Virus record (IMG/VR): IMGVR_UViG_3300032235_001069
Span: 1-64,000 of that record
Direction: 5' to 3' (one strand)
Length of the DNA stretch: 64,000 bases
DNA from: a virus
Below the pieces are notes generated by a model. It made no database searches. It worked only from the letters and a program-made list of their open reading frames with translations, and was not told the DNA's origin. Every line of letters starts with the position of its first letter. The first letter of the stretch is position 1. Below, one piece after another: positions 18,501-26,408 of this stretch. The position numbers and the translations under genes were made by a program.

Positions 18501-21256
18501 AAAGTCTTGTTATCAGAATTAATTAAAAAAGTATGAATTCTATTATTTTTAACATTATTTAAATCTGCATTATCTAAATAAACTCTTATAGTATTAGCGT
18601 CAAAAACACTCACTTTTTCAAATAAATATACAGAAGAAAAACCAATTAATTTTCCACCCTCGAATTTTTTTAAACTTTCCTGCAATCCAGAAGTAAAAGA
18701 AACATCTGTAATTATAGATCCACCTTCAACTGATGCGGAATATGTTAGCCCAGAAGGAGATTTTAATAAATATTCTTCTAAAAGTTGATCTAAAACACTT
18801 AATTTTAATTTTCCAGCTGACTGAAAATATGAAAGCTGACTATCTAAATAATGTTTATTAAAACCAATTAGATATAAATTTTTAATGACATCTTTAGCCC
18901 CGTCTTTTATAGTATAAGTTAAATTACTTTTTGAACTCCAATATCTCAAAAATGGATCAACAATATATCTCTGGACATTTGGGTATAGAATATCTAAATT
19001 ATCAATTGTGTTTGGTGTATCTTTTGCAACCGAATTTGCAACAGAATCCCAATATTTAAAAATTAACTTGTAATCAATATAGTTATTTAATATCAAAGCT
19101 ACAGAAGCTCTTTTCTTAAGTTCACTTTCTGGCGCTGTATAATATTTGTATTCTGCTACTATTACGTTTTTTGGATTTGCTAGAGATGGTATATTAGTAG
19201 TAATTAAAGTTAAAAAAGAAGTTCCATTTATGCATAAAGTTTCTCTATCAGTTAAACCATATGAATATGCAATAGTTCCATCTATATTTCTTGATTTTAG
19301 TTTTGATTCAAACGCGCTTGGATTTCCGATATATCCATTTATGCATATCGATTCTTTTGTGTAGCAACTATTGTTCGGAACGGTCCAACACCTTAGTGGA
19401 CTGGCTGTAGATAAGTCGTATTTTGTATTTGATAAGCCGTCATCACTAGCGGTAATATAATTATCAATATTATTTATTTTAGTGCATAAACCTATTGAAC
19501 TTTTAATTGCTGAAAAATAATCGCAAGTTGTGGAAGTAATATTTTTTATATTACAAAATATGCAACTTAAACATTCATTTTCGTCAATTATGTATCCATC
19601 GCTGATTGAGGTTCCAGCAATTAAAAAGTATCCTGTTTTAATTGAATTGACTACATAATCTGTTTTTTGAATTTGTGCCCAAGTTTTTGTACCTGGAGGT
19701 ACTGGGAGCGTTTGATTAGCTTTATTTACATCAGTGCGAAATCCAGGCTGGACACAATCCACATGTGCCGTATCATATAGGGCATCTAATGACAATGTTA
19801 CATAAACTTCTTCTACGTTTTCATTTGCTATGTAATGAGTTATAGGTACTGCTTCTTGACAAATTCTAGATGCCGAAGTTTTATCATATAAAGAATAATT
19901 TGTGTAAAGATTGCATATTAAATATGGAGCACCATCATTTGCATATTCAACAGGCCAAGCTCTTACGTATCTAATATCATCAGAACTTTCTGGCACTGTT
20001 GAATATGTTGGCTTTGAATTAGCGTCCGCACAAAAAGACGCTAATCTGGTAACTCCCATATATGTTGCTGGGTCAGTTCCAGCTGCAGCCGTTTTTTTGC
20101 ACGCAACAAGTTTAAATGGCCCAATTAATTCTTTTCCAATATTATTTTCAATTTCAATTCTATTAAATGCTTTTAATGGGGTTTGGATTTCAGATCCATT
20201 TTTAAATTCCGCTTGAACTAAATTATAATTATATAATGAAACATCATTTTGATAAACGATTAAATTGTTAAAATATTTATCTAAAATATTATCAATATTT
20301 TTAATTCCATCAGTTTCGCTATAAATAGACCAAATAAATAATCTCAAATTAAAAACATCATATTGGTAATAATTACTTGAATCAATTAAAGTCTTCAAAA
20401 AGGTTTTTTGTCCAGCAGGCGTCAATGAGCCGTTTTCCGCATAAGACCTTGGCATTTCAAAATAATTGAAAGAATTCAAAGAATCAGATCCAATTGAAAA
20501 ATAAATATAATTTCCCAAATTTGGTATTGATATTTTTAATGGATATTTTCCATCAACACCGCCTTCGGTTGGATCGAACGTTTTATTTATAAAAATTTTA
20601 AATTTTGGAATTTCTATTGATGTGAGAAATATATTTTCATTTTCAATTGGGGATAAATTAAAAGTTTTATCCAATAAAGCCTGCACATCAAAAGATCCTC
20701 CCAATAATTTAATAAAATTATATGCAGAATTTTTAGGACTATATGAAGTTATTTTTATTCCAGAATCAAAATTTGCATTATCTATGTCAATAGAAGTAGA
20801 TCCAATTTTTAATATTCTGCTAAAAGAATCAACCGAACCATCTACATTTAATATCGAAGTATCGGGCAGATTCACAACGCCATCGCTAAAACAATTTTTA
20901 TTATCACTCCAAAAATCCTTTAACGCTCTTTTTAAAAAATCTATTGATATTTTTTGAGTTTTTATCGAAGATGTTTCCTTAATAGGTGCATCATTTAAAT
21001 ATATGCCCTCAAATATGTTTTCTTCATATACTTTTTTTCCGTTTTTATTAACTAGTCCTTCAATTGGACCATCTGAAATTAAATCTATTAATTCGGCATA
21101 AGAAAATGAAGATACTGTTGCAACTCCGCCCATCTGCGGCGGAGCTAAAACTGAAGGATATTGAGTGACGGTTGGTGGCGGCGAAGGTGGTGGGGATTTT
21201 GGACCACCACCAGCTCCCAAAATAGTAAATTTATTTTTTTTGATTAAATGCTTCAT
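12578..21256 (-). CDS. J: Giant gpJ-like tail tip/host-specificity protein
   Basis: A 2892-residue protein, more than twice the length of lambda gpJ (1132). Residues 21-29 are proline rich. Residues 56-69 (ELIDLISDGPIEGLV) are the gpJ N-terminal signature. Residues about 1180-1465 hold six to seven repeats of about 42 residues with Asp-box-like turns (TSxDGxxWTxR), a beta-propeller. The conserved gpJ core lies near residues 2150-2430 (IARWCDGVDDNGYYYG, GTEPRHAFNGIITEKFNVF, GQARRLGLHFL), and an Fn3-like module is near 2770-2880. It is the last of the L-K-I-I-J tail-tip operon, with a 1 bp gap to gpI. It should form the trimeric central tip; the insertions give it extra ligand-binding surface. 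Confidence 0.9.
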   Translation of the reverse strand: MKHLIKKNKFTILGAGGGPKSPPPSPPPTVTQYPSVLAPPQMGGVATVSSFSYAELIDLISDGPIEGLVNKNGKKVYEENIFEGIYLNDAPIKETSSIKTQKISIDFLKRALKDFWSDNKNCFSDGVVNLPDTSILNVDGSVDSFSRILKIGSTSIDIDNANFDSGIKITSYSPKNSAYNFIKLLGGSFDVQALLDKTFNLSPIENENIFLTSIEIPKFKIFINKTFDPTEGGVDGKYPLKISIPNLGNYIYFSIGSDSLNSFNYFEMPRSYAENGSLTPAGQKTFLKTLIDSSNYYQYDVFNLRLFIWSIYSETDGIKNIDNILDKYFNNLIVYQNDVSLYNYNLVQAEFKNGSEIQTPLKAFNRIEIENNIGKELIGPFKLVACKKTAAAGTDPATYMGVTRLASFCADANSKPTYSTVPESSDDIRYVRAWPVEYANDGAPYLICNLYTNYSLYDKTSASRICQEAVPITHYIANENVEEVYVTLSLDALYDTAHVDCVQPGFRTDVNKANQTLPVPPGTKTWAQIQKTDYVVNSIKTGYFLIAGTSISDGYIIDENECLSCIFCNIKNITSTTCDYFSAIKSSIGLCTKINNIDNYITASDDGLSNTKYDLSTASPLRCWTVPNNSCYTKESICINGYIGNPSAFESKLKSRNIDGTIAYSYGLTDRETLCINGTSFLTLITTNIPSLANPKNVIVAEYKYYTAPESELKKRASVALILNNYIDYKLIFKYWDSVANSVAKDTPNTIDNLDILYPNVQRYIVDPFLRYWSSKSNLTYTIKDGAKDVIKNLYLIGFNKHYLDSQLSYFQSAGKLKLSVLDQLLEEYLLKSPSGLTYSASVEGGSIITDVSFTSGLQESLKKFEGGKLIGFSSVYLFEKVSVFDANTIRVYLDNADLNNVKNNRIHTFLINSDNKTFNYNFYDPKNIFIIDGAYTKVNQGSDVIIFYQLYSNVSTSINNPDLEKISYYKGTANSATTTQLNPGFGDKLQNITAGTRLPAVVKVQVETGYESKQRVFCIGPNEYFKYFFEIFGVSTQQSYIDLGRKTYDFVYGTKGSFDSGGYLVKTTNLYYPDKKIYLLKVTSSVDGINQKLRFFLTDNKEIDFVDLGLKFGQKDEEKGICEIIQNDKVIGLKQEINISNSIYGSEAIQKYDDLIFGFNSDLNDYRIGDLDEGGTLFHKVSINNFNQTGIKSLTCGNQCYIAVSTGGFLATSSDGESWTQRTSSFGSTGIQKVIYGNNLYVAAGNSGKLATSPNAIDWTQRTSSFLTTGISGLTYGNSCYVIVGASGKLATSADACNWTTRNINWGATGISTVAFGNNCYVIAGQSGKLATSTDGNTWTERISSFGTTGINCVIFGNSLFVAAGASGTLATSPNAQTWTERNSSFGITGICTLSYHNGVYYAGGISGTFAKSLDAFCWKQDSDFAAQYGVVSNNSVCTILATAQNKLIAGGDLTGRFIISSGPIVSNYFNNAYEEIDLGQSQSLLRKRNSINKQILPNNILTVENYTNSYAEFTSSEKNFDTFAIYDCSNINKCIKIELYNYNYTAFQVVDIPTDQQIRNYTASNYYMSFYFEEFVGYRGDNYQSLYKTLEKNFPNDVIINFPALETNPSRSEVLPETYANWKNGNFIIRISKALFDPIANINEFSVKDRVFNSYKTTLDSSFKINLSNHINAYLQEELILDKINSKIINNLNFLTRIASGTTIIDSLNFEYVKNYFKNTNWVFEHKRSDVFYELFSKVLNASNFKSQSIGAVKHITASEVITVPSVNLQERAAGLPQKIDPLFFNGSFWVILNNSSNKISFIFDQNFNGKINFNTSNSIDVANYICNISNITFTSYESNVLYGTRDGSNSFSTCTNIPLDYTVQVGKSSSSLYNGRQINYLLGLADFYFWGNYAGSKQITLCNAIQDSYTQRFCGRRFSSVGKGYEIQYSYFGNEGGTVGFLKELKDLRPTAYHHVEFFQDGFLNNNRIITFDLPSSIQQETILRCFEYVLSSCGIIKRDLKIKNYIATSIYEKTYKAANGDVTFLYYENVPFSNIDSDSNNTFANDAGLAIKLPAPKYYEDGTPFRRYVKVTKLSYETLSPLISKRVALAKITEIIPQKFSYPFSSMVGMKIDSRAFSQIPTRTFDCKLKKILVPSNYFPNDEDGEDVRYMDGTGKYKIYDGDWDGTFKLMWTNNPAWILMDMLVNKRYGLGNYISSDQIDIWELYKIARWCDGVDDNGYYYGVPDSYGGTEPRHAFNGIITEKFNVFDMINQIASIFRGHVYYMNSMITFDDDRLKPIIGEFNNSDVKDGIFNYTNHKKDDEYTAVEVAYIDEKDNYKPKIEYVEDSDGIRKRGILKKQINAFGVTSKGQARRLGLHFLFQTSKENMNVSFTTDMKALLYKLGDLIGINDELFNSYRNFGRVEKIENLNDDKFKIIVSPAICETFLDVSEITLYTATSKPKYEDISSSTESYPYQIKIATNNIITKRIDEKFVNKEFIFTKTEDRDLINQAYYYTGLISFDYSEPLSSTITYQSSLKYVRNYDINNNYSAKYGHWKLITGNPDEMGQDLYLFDSVSDLVCKNTNQKKQYFFSIFDSGKYLKFTGTNLLNEPLYDYSGFSITGNTDEPFKICVNDSLGYSSGSISYSEIIENDRPSIENFKIITGYNYPDSGYSELEISKSGWDYESGSFNKIKESVKNGIQNLVVGSQFSLKIKNINQPIFKIMSITENYINEYNLLATEYNADKFKLIEENASIDDLNSTFNFISAYNSKNNSSEKDALLKAPIFKSLKYIRDNNYDKKYLNIQWTPTNSNTNLVYQIFIQTPSKQTNNHTISNIGIDYYSEINNEYEINFDLENANFEIGTYQVSISSSTQDMQTYNGVLSMQGNNNFLNRISTMASRSILILEY
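16870..17715 (-). repeat. Coding repeat: seven-blade propeller in gpJ
   Basis: Six clear units of about 126 bp encode the pattern TGIxxVxYGNxxYVxAGxSGxLATSxDxxxWTxR with an Asp-box-like S/T-x-D-x-x-x-W turn. A seventh, divergent unit (AAQYGVVSNNSV...LTGRFIIS) closes the array. Neighbouring units are similar enough in DNA to suggest recent amplification (GTTCTTTGCGTCCAA-type stretches recur near 17470 and 17590). Confidence 0.75.
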
Positions 21257-21257
21257 T

Positions 21258-21917
21258 TTAATTAGCCAAAAATTCAGAAAATAAAACTAACGATTCGTTG
21301 CCAATAAATTCTTCAGAAGATTTTGAATTTGTTGGATAATTTAAAACAGAGGAAAAAATTACTGATGAGCTTGTTTTAATTTTTCCATAACCAACTGGAA
21401 TTGCAGATCCTTGCTCAGAACTATTTACGTTATTACTAAAAACATAACTTTTCCCAGCAGATTCTATTGCTAGAGTTGCTCCGCCAACCGCTATGTTTTG
21501 AACTCCCATTGAAGGAGGCGAAGCTTGCTTCATTAAAGCGCTCATTAAAAATGAAACCCCCAAAGAAATTGCCATGTTGACTAAGCCAGCCACAATTTGA
21601 CCCGCCACAGTTAATGAACCAGCAGCAACTAATCCTATTCCAGCAGCAACAAGTTCACCACTTCCATATATAATTGGAATTATGTGAATTGACTCTATAG
21701 ACCTCTTTTCAATTAACTGATTTTGATTTTGCATTTCTTCATTATCAACTATAATAGAATAATAAATACCATTTTTACTCAATGATGATATTTTTTGGAG
21801 AAAACCTTTTTTATTAGCATCTATTCCTTTTAGTGCGGATAATGCGTTATTAATTTTTAATTTAAAAAAATTTCCAAAAATATGAGCTAATTCCCCATGT
21901 AAATAAATTTTAGTCAT
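21258..21917 (-). CDS. I: gpI-like tail assembly protein, copy 1
   Basis: A 219-residue protein. Residues 1-85 form a ubiquitin-like domain (KIYLHGELAHIFGNFFKLKI...IIVDNEE...IHIIPIIYGSG), as in lambda gpI. It is followed by a Gly/Ala/Val-rich hydrophobic stretch (AAGIGLVAAGSLTVAGQIVAG) and a C-terminal tail with GKSYVFSNNVNSSEQGSAIPVGYGK. It overlaps the second gpI copy by eight bases and sits next to gpJ. gpI acts in tail-tip assembly between gpL/K and J. Confidence 0.8.
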   Translation of the reverse strand: MTKIYLHGELAHIFGNFFKLKINNALSALKGIDANKKGFLQKISSLSKNGIYYSIIVDNEEMQNQNQLIEKRSIESIHIIPIIYGSGELVAAGIGLVAAGSLTVAGQIVAGLVNMAISLGVSFLMSALMKQASPPSMGVQNIAVGGATLAIESAGKSYVFSNNVNSSEQGSAIPVGYGKIKTSSSVIFSSVLNYPTNSKSSEEFIGNESLVLFSEFLAN

Positions 21918-22521
21918 AAATGTCTATTTTATTTCCCAAGGAGTAAAAATCAGCTTCCTCATTAAATGAAATATTAGTGGGATAGCTTTTTACGGATATC
22001 GCTAAAATTTTAGAAGCAGTTTTAAATCTACCATATCCAAAATCTACTATTGTTCCTTGTGAAGATATGTTTTGCATATTGTCGAAAATATAACTTTTTC
22101 CAGCAGCTTCTGAAGCGTAAGCTGCACCACCAATAGATTGATCTGGCAGTTTAGGTGGAGATGGAATTTTTATCATGGCGTATTGAGCCATCGAAAAAGC
22201 GCTAGTTAAAAGCGACACTCCCAACATTGGCATGCCGAATGCAAAAGCCACTACTGCCGCTACAACTAAAACTGCCGTAACAACCCATTTCCATACTTTT
22301 CCACTTCCGCCAATTATCGGCAGTATGCATAAAGTTTTATTTTTTTTATCAATTTGAATGCAATAACTTAATTTATTTTTATTTAATTCGTTTATTTTTT
22401 TTCTAAAACCATTCTTTACAGCATCAATCGCAATTAAAACGTCATTTATTCTTCCTAAATGAATTTTTATTGTTTCTCCAAATTCTTTTGACAACAAACC
22501 GTATATTTTTACAGTAGTCAC
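21910..22521 (-). CDS. gpI-like tail assembly protein, copy 2
   Basis: A 203-residue protein with the same plan as the neighbouring gpI: a ubiquitin-like N-terminus (VKIYGLLSKEFGETIKIHLG ... LCILPIIGGSG), a hydrophobic segment (WVVTAVLVVAAVVAFAFGM) and the shared C-terminal motif AAGKSYIFDNMQNISSQGTIVDFGYGR. The two copies are clearly paralogous but diverged. Start and stop overlap both neighbours by four to eight bases, so translation is likely coupled. A tandem gpI duplication is unusual. Confidence 0.75.
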   Translation of the reverse strand: MTTVKIYGLLSKEFGETIKIHLGRINDVLIAIDAVKNGFRKKINELNKNKLSYCIQIDKKNKTLCILPIIGGSGKVWKWVVTAVLVVAAVVAFAFGMPMLGVSLLTSAFSMAQYAMIKIPSPPKLPDQSIGGAAYASEAAGKSYIFDNMQNISSQGTIVDFGYGRFKTASKILAISVKSYPTNISFNEEADFYSLGNKIDIYD

Positions 22522-22916
22522 ACTAATTCCTTTAACCTTTGTATAGTATTTACATCATAATCTTTATATTGAGGTTCATAAATAAAAAATTTCTCACTAC
22601 ATATTGAGTAAATTATGAAGGCCAAACAGCAATTTTCAGAAGTTTTTTCATCAAACTCGGATGGCTTTTCACTACCCACTAAATGACTATGAAAAACTGA
22701 AATAATTTTAAAATCATTTATAAACTCTAAATATTCATAAGGATCAATCATGAAATACATTTCTGGATTTTTTGATCTATTTTGCATTTTTCTATAAACA
22801 ATTTCATTTTTATTATTTAATCCTATGAGAGCGCATAATTCTGCAAAAAGACTATATTCAGCTTCTTTTTTTAAAAAAGGCACTAAATCTTCAATTTTTG
22901 AAAAAATTTTATCCAT
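22518..22916 (-). CDS. K: gpK-like JAMM metallopeptidase domain protein
   Basis: A 132-residue protein from the ATG at 22916, two bases after the gpL stop; a longer frame to 22973 overlaps gpL and is less likely. It has a complete JAMM signature, H-S-H-x7-S-x2-D (HSHLVGSEKPSEFD), which binds zinc in MPN-type peptidases. Lambda gpK has this domain fused to an NlpC/P60 cysteine peptidase, which is absent here. It probably processes or assembles the tail tip, or acts on the cell wall during entry. Confidence 0.75.
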   Translation of the reverse strand: MDKIFSKIEDLVPFLKKEAEYSLFAELCALIGLNNKNEIVYRKMQNRSKNPEMYFMIDPYEYLEFINDFKIISVFHSHLVGSEKPSEFDEKTSENCCLAFIIYSICSEKFFIYEPQYKDYDVNTIQRLKELV

Positions 22917-22917
22917 G

Positions 22918-23949
22918 TTATTGATATTGAAATTTATCAGTACCTGGAAATCCGCCAAAGGGCATAATTCCATTTACTGTATCGGAATCGTTATAGGCAA
23001 TATAATTTAAAAATGAATTATATTGTGGTAATACAAATCTTTTTTTACAAGCTTTAATTGTTTTTGAGCATCCGTCTTTTTGCCAAAAATCGTAAGATTT
23101 ATTTGGAGTAATAAATTTTGAAGACGTATGACTTTTTACGCATACAAAAAATGTCCTAGCTGGATCTTTAAAGCCATTTAAATCTATGTTTTCAACAAAA
23201 ACTATATCACCATCCAAATATTGCTTATCTAAAGACCATTTAAATTTTTTAATCGTTTCATCATAAGTCCCATTAATAAATTGACCAACTGAATCTTTTA
23301 AATGATTATTGGAAGTTGGCGCAACCGTAAAATCAACATCATTTTCTTGACATATTAAATCTCCTTGATATCCACAGCCAGCACCTCTATATTGCCAATA
23401 GCAATATCTACCATAAATAGCCCTTGTTGCAGTTTCTAAACTTTGCAAATCGAAAGGCGTAATCAATTCAAATTGAATTATTTGTTTATTTTCGATTAAT
23501 TTTTGCGATATCAGATATCTTTCTTGAGAAATATAAGCTAATGGATCTGGAGTTCCGAAAGGATTTTCTCCTTCATCAAAATTAACTGCATCCAAATGTT
23601 TTAAAAATAATCTAATTCTAACAAATTTACCGTTTCTAAAATCAGAATAGTCTCTTAAAATATTAGATATAGTATAATCAACGTTTGCCACAGTTACCTT
23701 TGGGCGAGGCAGTCTACCCATCAAGTTGGCCTCAAAACCTTCTACTTCAATTGCTGAAGCAAAATATTCATTACCATTCCAAACGATATTTTTTAAAAGA
23801 TTGTTTGTTCCAGAATGAAATCGATAAGGCTCCTGTTCCACATCAAAATAGAGTTCATACAGCTCAAGAATAGCTGATGGCTCCAACTCAATCAAAGATT
23901 TTCCGATTGTTTGCCTAGCTATTTTCCCTAATTCTTCTCTTGTTGCCAT
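22918..23949 (-). CDS. L: gpL-like minor tail protein
   Basis: A 343-residue protein beginning MATREELGKIARQTIGKSLIE. The N-terminal domain (ELYELYFDVEQEPYRFHSGTNN) and the segment YISQERYLISQKLIENKQIIQFEL match phage minor tail protein L. Two cysteine pairs, C-x8-C (CYWQYRGAGC) and C-x6-C (CSKTIKAC), correspond to the four ligands of the 4Fe-4S cluster known in lambda gpL. The C-terminus (QYNSFLNYIAYNDSDTVNG...FGGFPGTDKFQYQ) is also typical. It is the first gene of the minus-strand tail-tip operon and is divergent from the nuclease gene at 24003. No tape-measure gene lies next to it, so that gene must be elsewhere. Confidence 0.85.
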   Translation of the reverse strand: MATREELGKIARQTIGKSLIELEPSAILELYELYFDVEQEPYRFHSGTNNLLKNIVWNGNEYFASAIEVEGFEANLMGRLPRPKVTVANVDYTISNILRDYSDFRNGKFVRIRLFLKHLDAVNFDEGENPFGTPDPLAYISQERYLISQKLIENKQIIQFELITPFDLQSLETATRAIYGRYCYWQYRGAGCGYQGDLICQENDVDFTVAPTSNNHLKDSVGQFINGTYDETIKKFKWSLDKQYLDGDIVFVENIDLNGFKDPARTFFVCVKSHTSSKFITPNKSYDFWQKDGCSKTIKACKKRFVLPQYNSFLNYIAYNDSDTVNGIMPFGGFPGTDKFQYQ

Positions 23950-23968
23950 AGTTATTATAATTTTAAGA

Positions 23969-23996
23969 TTGACTTTTTAACAGATGGTTTTACACT
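23969..23996 (+). promoter_or_regulatory. Promoter for the 24003 gene, leaderless type
   Basis: TTGACT (23969-23974), a 16 bp spacer and TACACT (23991-23996), then 6 bp to the ATG at 24003. Transcription from the normal distance downstream of a -10 box would begin at or near the A of the start codon. The same geometry recurs elsewhere in the window. Confidence 0.55.
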
Positions 23997-24002
23997 CATT
24001 AT

Positions 24003-24530
24003 ATGGGTTTCAGGAGTAAATACGACTACAGTGGAGAAAGTCAAAAAATGGGGGAATCTGCCGAATGCATTTTCGAGGATTTGGCAAAACAAAAGAATTT
24101 AAATCCCGTTAGGGCGACAACAAAGCAACAAATTTCTCACATAGACTTCATTTTAACTGCAAAAAATAATTTAAAGTATCTAGTAGACGTTAAGGCGAGG
24201 AAGAAAAGCTCTAGAGGTGATAGTGGAGTAAGTGACGAATTAGTTTGGGTTGAATTCAAAAATGTCGCTGGAAATAAAGGGTGGCTATATGGAGCTGCCG
24301 ATTATATCGCTTTCGAAAGAGAAAATGATTTTATTATAGTTTCAAGATTGAATTTAATTACTCTTTGCGACCGTTTAGTTAATAAGAATTCAAAAGCAAC
24401 CACCTCAAAAGATGCCTTGTACAAGATTTATTCGCGAGCTGGTAGAAATGATGAAATTTCTATGATTAAAATGCAGGATATTTTGGATAATATTAAAACT
24501 ACAGTATGGAACAAATCTCAGCAAATTTAA
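24003..24530 (+). CDS. PD-(D/E)XK nuclease-like protein
   Basis: A 175-residue protein. It has GESAECIFEDLAKQ (helix with the conserved Glu), SHIDFIL (the Asp of the PD motif) and YLVDVKARKK, the D/E-x-K catalytic strand. This order is that of a restriction-like nuclease fold similar to Holliday-junction resolvases and VSR-like nucleases. It is the first plus-strand gene after the divergent tail operon, overlaps the next gene by 25 bp, and could serve in DNA repair, recombination or packaging. Confidence 0.65.
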   Translation: MGFRSKYDYSGESQKMGESAECIFEDLAKQKNLNPVRATTKQQISHIDFILTAKNNLKYLVDVKARKKSSRGDSGVSDELVWVEFKNVAGNKGWLYGAADYIAFERENDFIIVSRLNLITLCDRLVNKNSKATTSKDALYKIYSRAGRNDEISMIKMQDILDNIKTTVWNKSQQI

Positions 24531-24769
24531 AAGTAATAGGTACAAATGGCTTATTGAAGGAATGGTTGGATAAAGAATTTAAAGCTAATTCTATTGTCGC
24601 AAACGAAGTGAGTTGCATTTTATGTCAACTAGACGATGGAAATGAGATTTATTTCAACAAATCTCCTAAAATCGAACTTACTACCGAGGGTTTTACAATT
24701 GAAGGTCTTGCACAAATAGGCTATTCTATCGGCAACATTAAAGTACTCTTAACAAATATAAACAAATGA
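24506..24769 (+). CDS. Small protein of unknown function
   Basis: An 87-residue protein starting MEQISANLKVIGTNG inside the end of the nuclease gene. A mostly alternating beta sequence (VSCILCQLDDGNEIYFN...GFTIEGLAQIGYSI) suggests a small beta-barrel or SH3-like fold. It overlaps the GMP reductase start by four bases (ATGA), so translation is coupled. No family is recognised. Confidence 0.5.
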   Translation: MEQISANLKVIGTNGLLKEWLDKEFKANSIVANEVSCILCQLDDGNEIYFNKSPKIELTTEGFTIEGLAQIGYSIGNIKVLLTNINK

Positions 24770-25740
24770 AAGAAATGCTATCTTACAAAGATGTAGTTTT
24801 AATCCCTAACTACTCTGAAGTAAAATCAAGAGACAACCTATCAACAGAAGTAGATTTTCTCGGAACAAAATTCAAATTGCCAGTTTTGCCAGCAAATATG
24901 GCATGCACAGTAAATTTTAAATGGGCGGAGACGCTTGGAAAACAAGGATATTTTTACATTTTGCATAGATTTTATGATTATTTTGGCAAGAGTGGAATTC
25001 GCGAATGGTTAATGGCTAAAAATAAATCAGGCTTTCCTTTAAGCATTAGTGTCGGAGTAAAAGATATTGATTATGATCTGCTGCAAGATCTGGCAGAAAA
25101 TGATTACAATGTTCATTTTATTACTATTGATGTTGCTCACGGACATAGTTTGCAAGTAAAGAATGTTTGTAAATTTTTTCATCAACTTCCTTGGAAGATT
25201 AAACCAAAACTAATCGTTGGCAATGCTGGATCAGTTTCAGGAGCAAAAGACTTGATTGAATGGGGCGCAGATGCAATTAAAGTTGGACTTTCAATGGGTG
25301 CGGCTTGCACAACCTATAATAATACTGGTGTGGGTACGCCAATGTATTCGATCATTGCTGAAATCAAAGAAGCAATGGAAAACAAAATCATGCCAAAAGT
25401 TCCAATTATCGCTGATGGACAAGTAAGAGAAGTGGGAGATTCCTGTAAAGCCCTCCATGCTGGAGCAGATATGGTTATGGTTGGCGGTATGTTTGCGGCT
25501 TGCCATGACAGTGCGGCTCCTTTTAATGGAGACAAGAAAATCTTTTATGGTTCTGCTTCTGCAAGAAATAAAGGCGAAGACAAATATACCGAAGGAAGAG
25601 AAAGTTTAATTGATTTATCTCAAGATTCAGTAATCGATTTGTTAAAAAGATTCGAACAAGGAATTAAATCATCAATGTCATATGCTGGGGCATCATCTCC
25701 ATACGAATTGTGTAAAATGGAAGTAAGGAAAAGAGTATGA
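24766..25740 (+). CDS. GMP reductase/IMP dehydrogenase family enzyme
   Basis: A 324-residue TIM-barrel protein. It begins LSYKDVVLIPNYSEVKSR, as in IMPDH/GMPR. The phosphate-binding and catalytic loop is VGLSMGAACTT with Cys181 as likely nucleophile, followed by TGVGTPMYSII, which resembles GMP reductase (TGVGYPQLS) more than IMPDH. IADGQVREVGDSCKALHAGADMVMVGG completes the active site. There are no CBS domains. GMP reductase converts GMP to IMP and would feed guanine nucleotides to the adenine pool, useful to an AT-rich phage. It overlaps the next gene by four bases. IMPDH remains possible. Confidence 0.8.
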   Translation: MKEMLSYKDVVLIPNYSEVKSRDNLSTEVDFLGTKFKLPVLPANMACTVNFKWAETLGKQGYFYILHRFYDYFGKSGIREWLMAKNKSGFPLSISVGVKDIDYDLLQDLAENDYNVHFITIDVAHGHSLQVKNVCKFFHQLPWKIKPKLIVGNAGSVSGAKDLIEWGADAIKVGLSMGAACTTYNNTGVGTPMYSIIAEIKEAMENKIMPKVPIIADGQVREVGDSCKALHAGADMVMVGGMFAACHDSAAPFNGDKKIFYGSASARNKGEDKYTEGRESLIDLSQDSVIDLLKRFEQGIKSSMSYAGASSPYELCKMEVRKRV

Positions 25741-26405
25741 CTCCCGAAACCAAAAACAAAATACAAAGAATTTTAAACTATATAGAATCTGGCTCGCAAA
25801 ATGGAAATTATGCGGCCATTTCTCTATATAAGGATGGTCCCAATCAAATCAAACAAATTACATTCGGCAAAAGCCAAACAACAGAATGGGGCAATTTAAA
25901 TAAATTAATATCCCTATATGTTCAAAAAGATGGCAAATTTGCAGATGAATTAAAGCCATATTTACAAAAGATCGGAAAAGTTTCAGTAGTAAATGACGCA
26001 AATTTACTTTCCTTGTTAAAGGGCTCTGGTTCAGATCCAATCATGCAAGAATCTCAAGATGAATTTTTCGATGAACATTATTGGAAGCCTGCTGTAAAGT
26101 GGTTTGAGTCAAACAAATTTACTTTGCCACTTTCCATGCTTGTGATTTATGATTCTTTCATTCATTCTGGCAGTATTTTGAGCTTTTTAAGGAATAAATT
26201 TTCTGCTTCAATTCCTTCCAAGGGTGGAGGCGAAAGAGAATGGATTGTTTCTTACTTGAAAGTAAGACATGAATGGCTAAAAAATCATTCCAATCCAATT
26301 CTTAGAAAAACAATTTACAGAACAAGAGACATGCTTGCAGCAGTAGAAAAAGAAAACTGGGATCTTAAGCAAGTTTATCACTGCAATGGCGAAAATATCG
26401 CTTGA
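25737..26405 (+). CDS. GH46 chitosanase-like endolysin
   Basis: A 222-residue protein matching the plan of family GH46, whose members have a lysozyme-like fold. Glu17 in LNYIESGSQNG matches the catalytic Glu of chitosanases (AENSS). LSMLVIYDSFIHSG matches FAYYDAIVMHG, and GGGEREWIVSYLKVRHEWL matches the downstream GGDETxYLxxFLDxR motif. The usual second acid (Asp40 in Streptomyces N174) is not clear in ITFGKSQTTEWGN. There is no signal peptide, so it needs a holin. It probably cuts peptidoglycan glycan strands during lysis. Its start overlaps the GMP reductase stop. Confidence 0.7.
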   Translation: MTPETKNKIQRILNYIESGSQNGNYAAISLYKDGPNQIKQITFGKSQTTEWGNLNKLISLYVQKDGKFADELKPYLQKIGKVSVVNDANLLSLLKGSGSDPIMQESQDEFFDEHYWKPAVKWFESNKFTLPLSMLVIYDSFIHSGSILSFLRNKFSASIPSKGGGEREWIVSYLKVRHEWLKNHSNPILRKTIYRTRDMLAAVEKENWDLKQVYHCNGENIA

Positions 26406-26408
26406 CTT

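Noticed and set aside
22917-22973. Longer gpK from ATG 22973
   Set aside because: It would overlap 56 bp of gpL; the ATG at 22916 directly after the gpL stop matches the coupled starts elsewhere.
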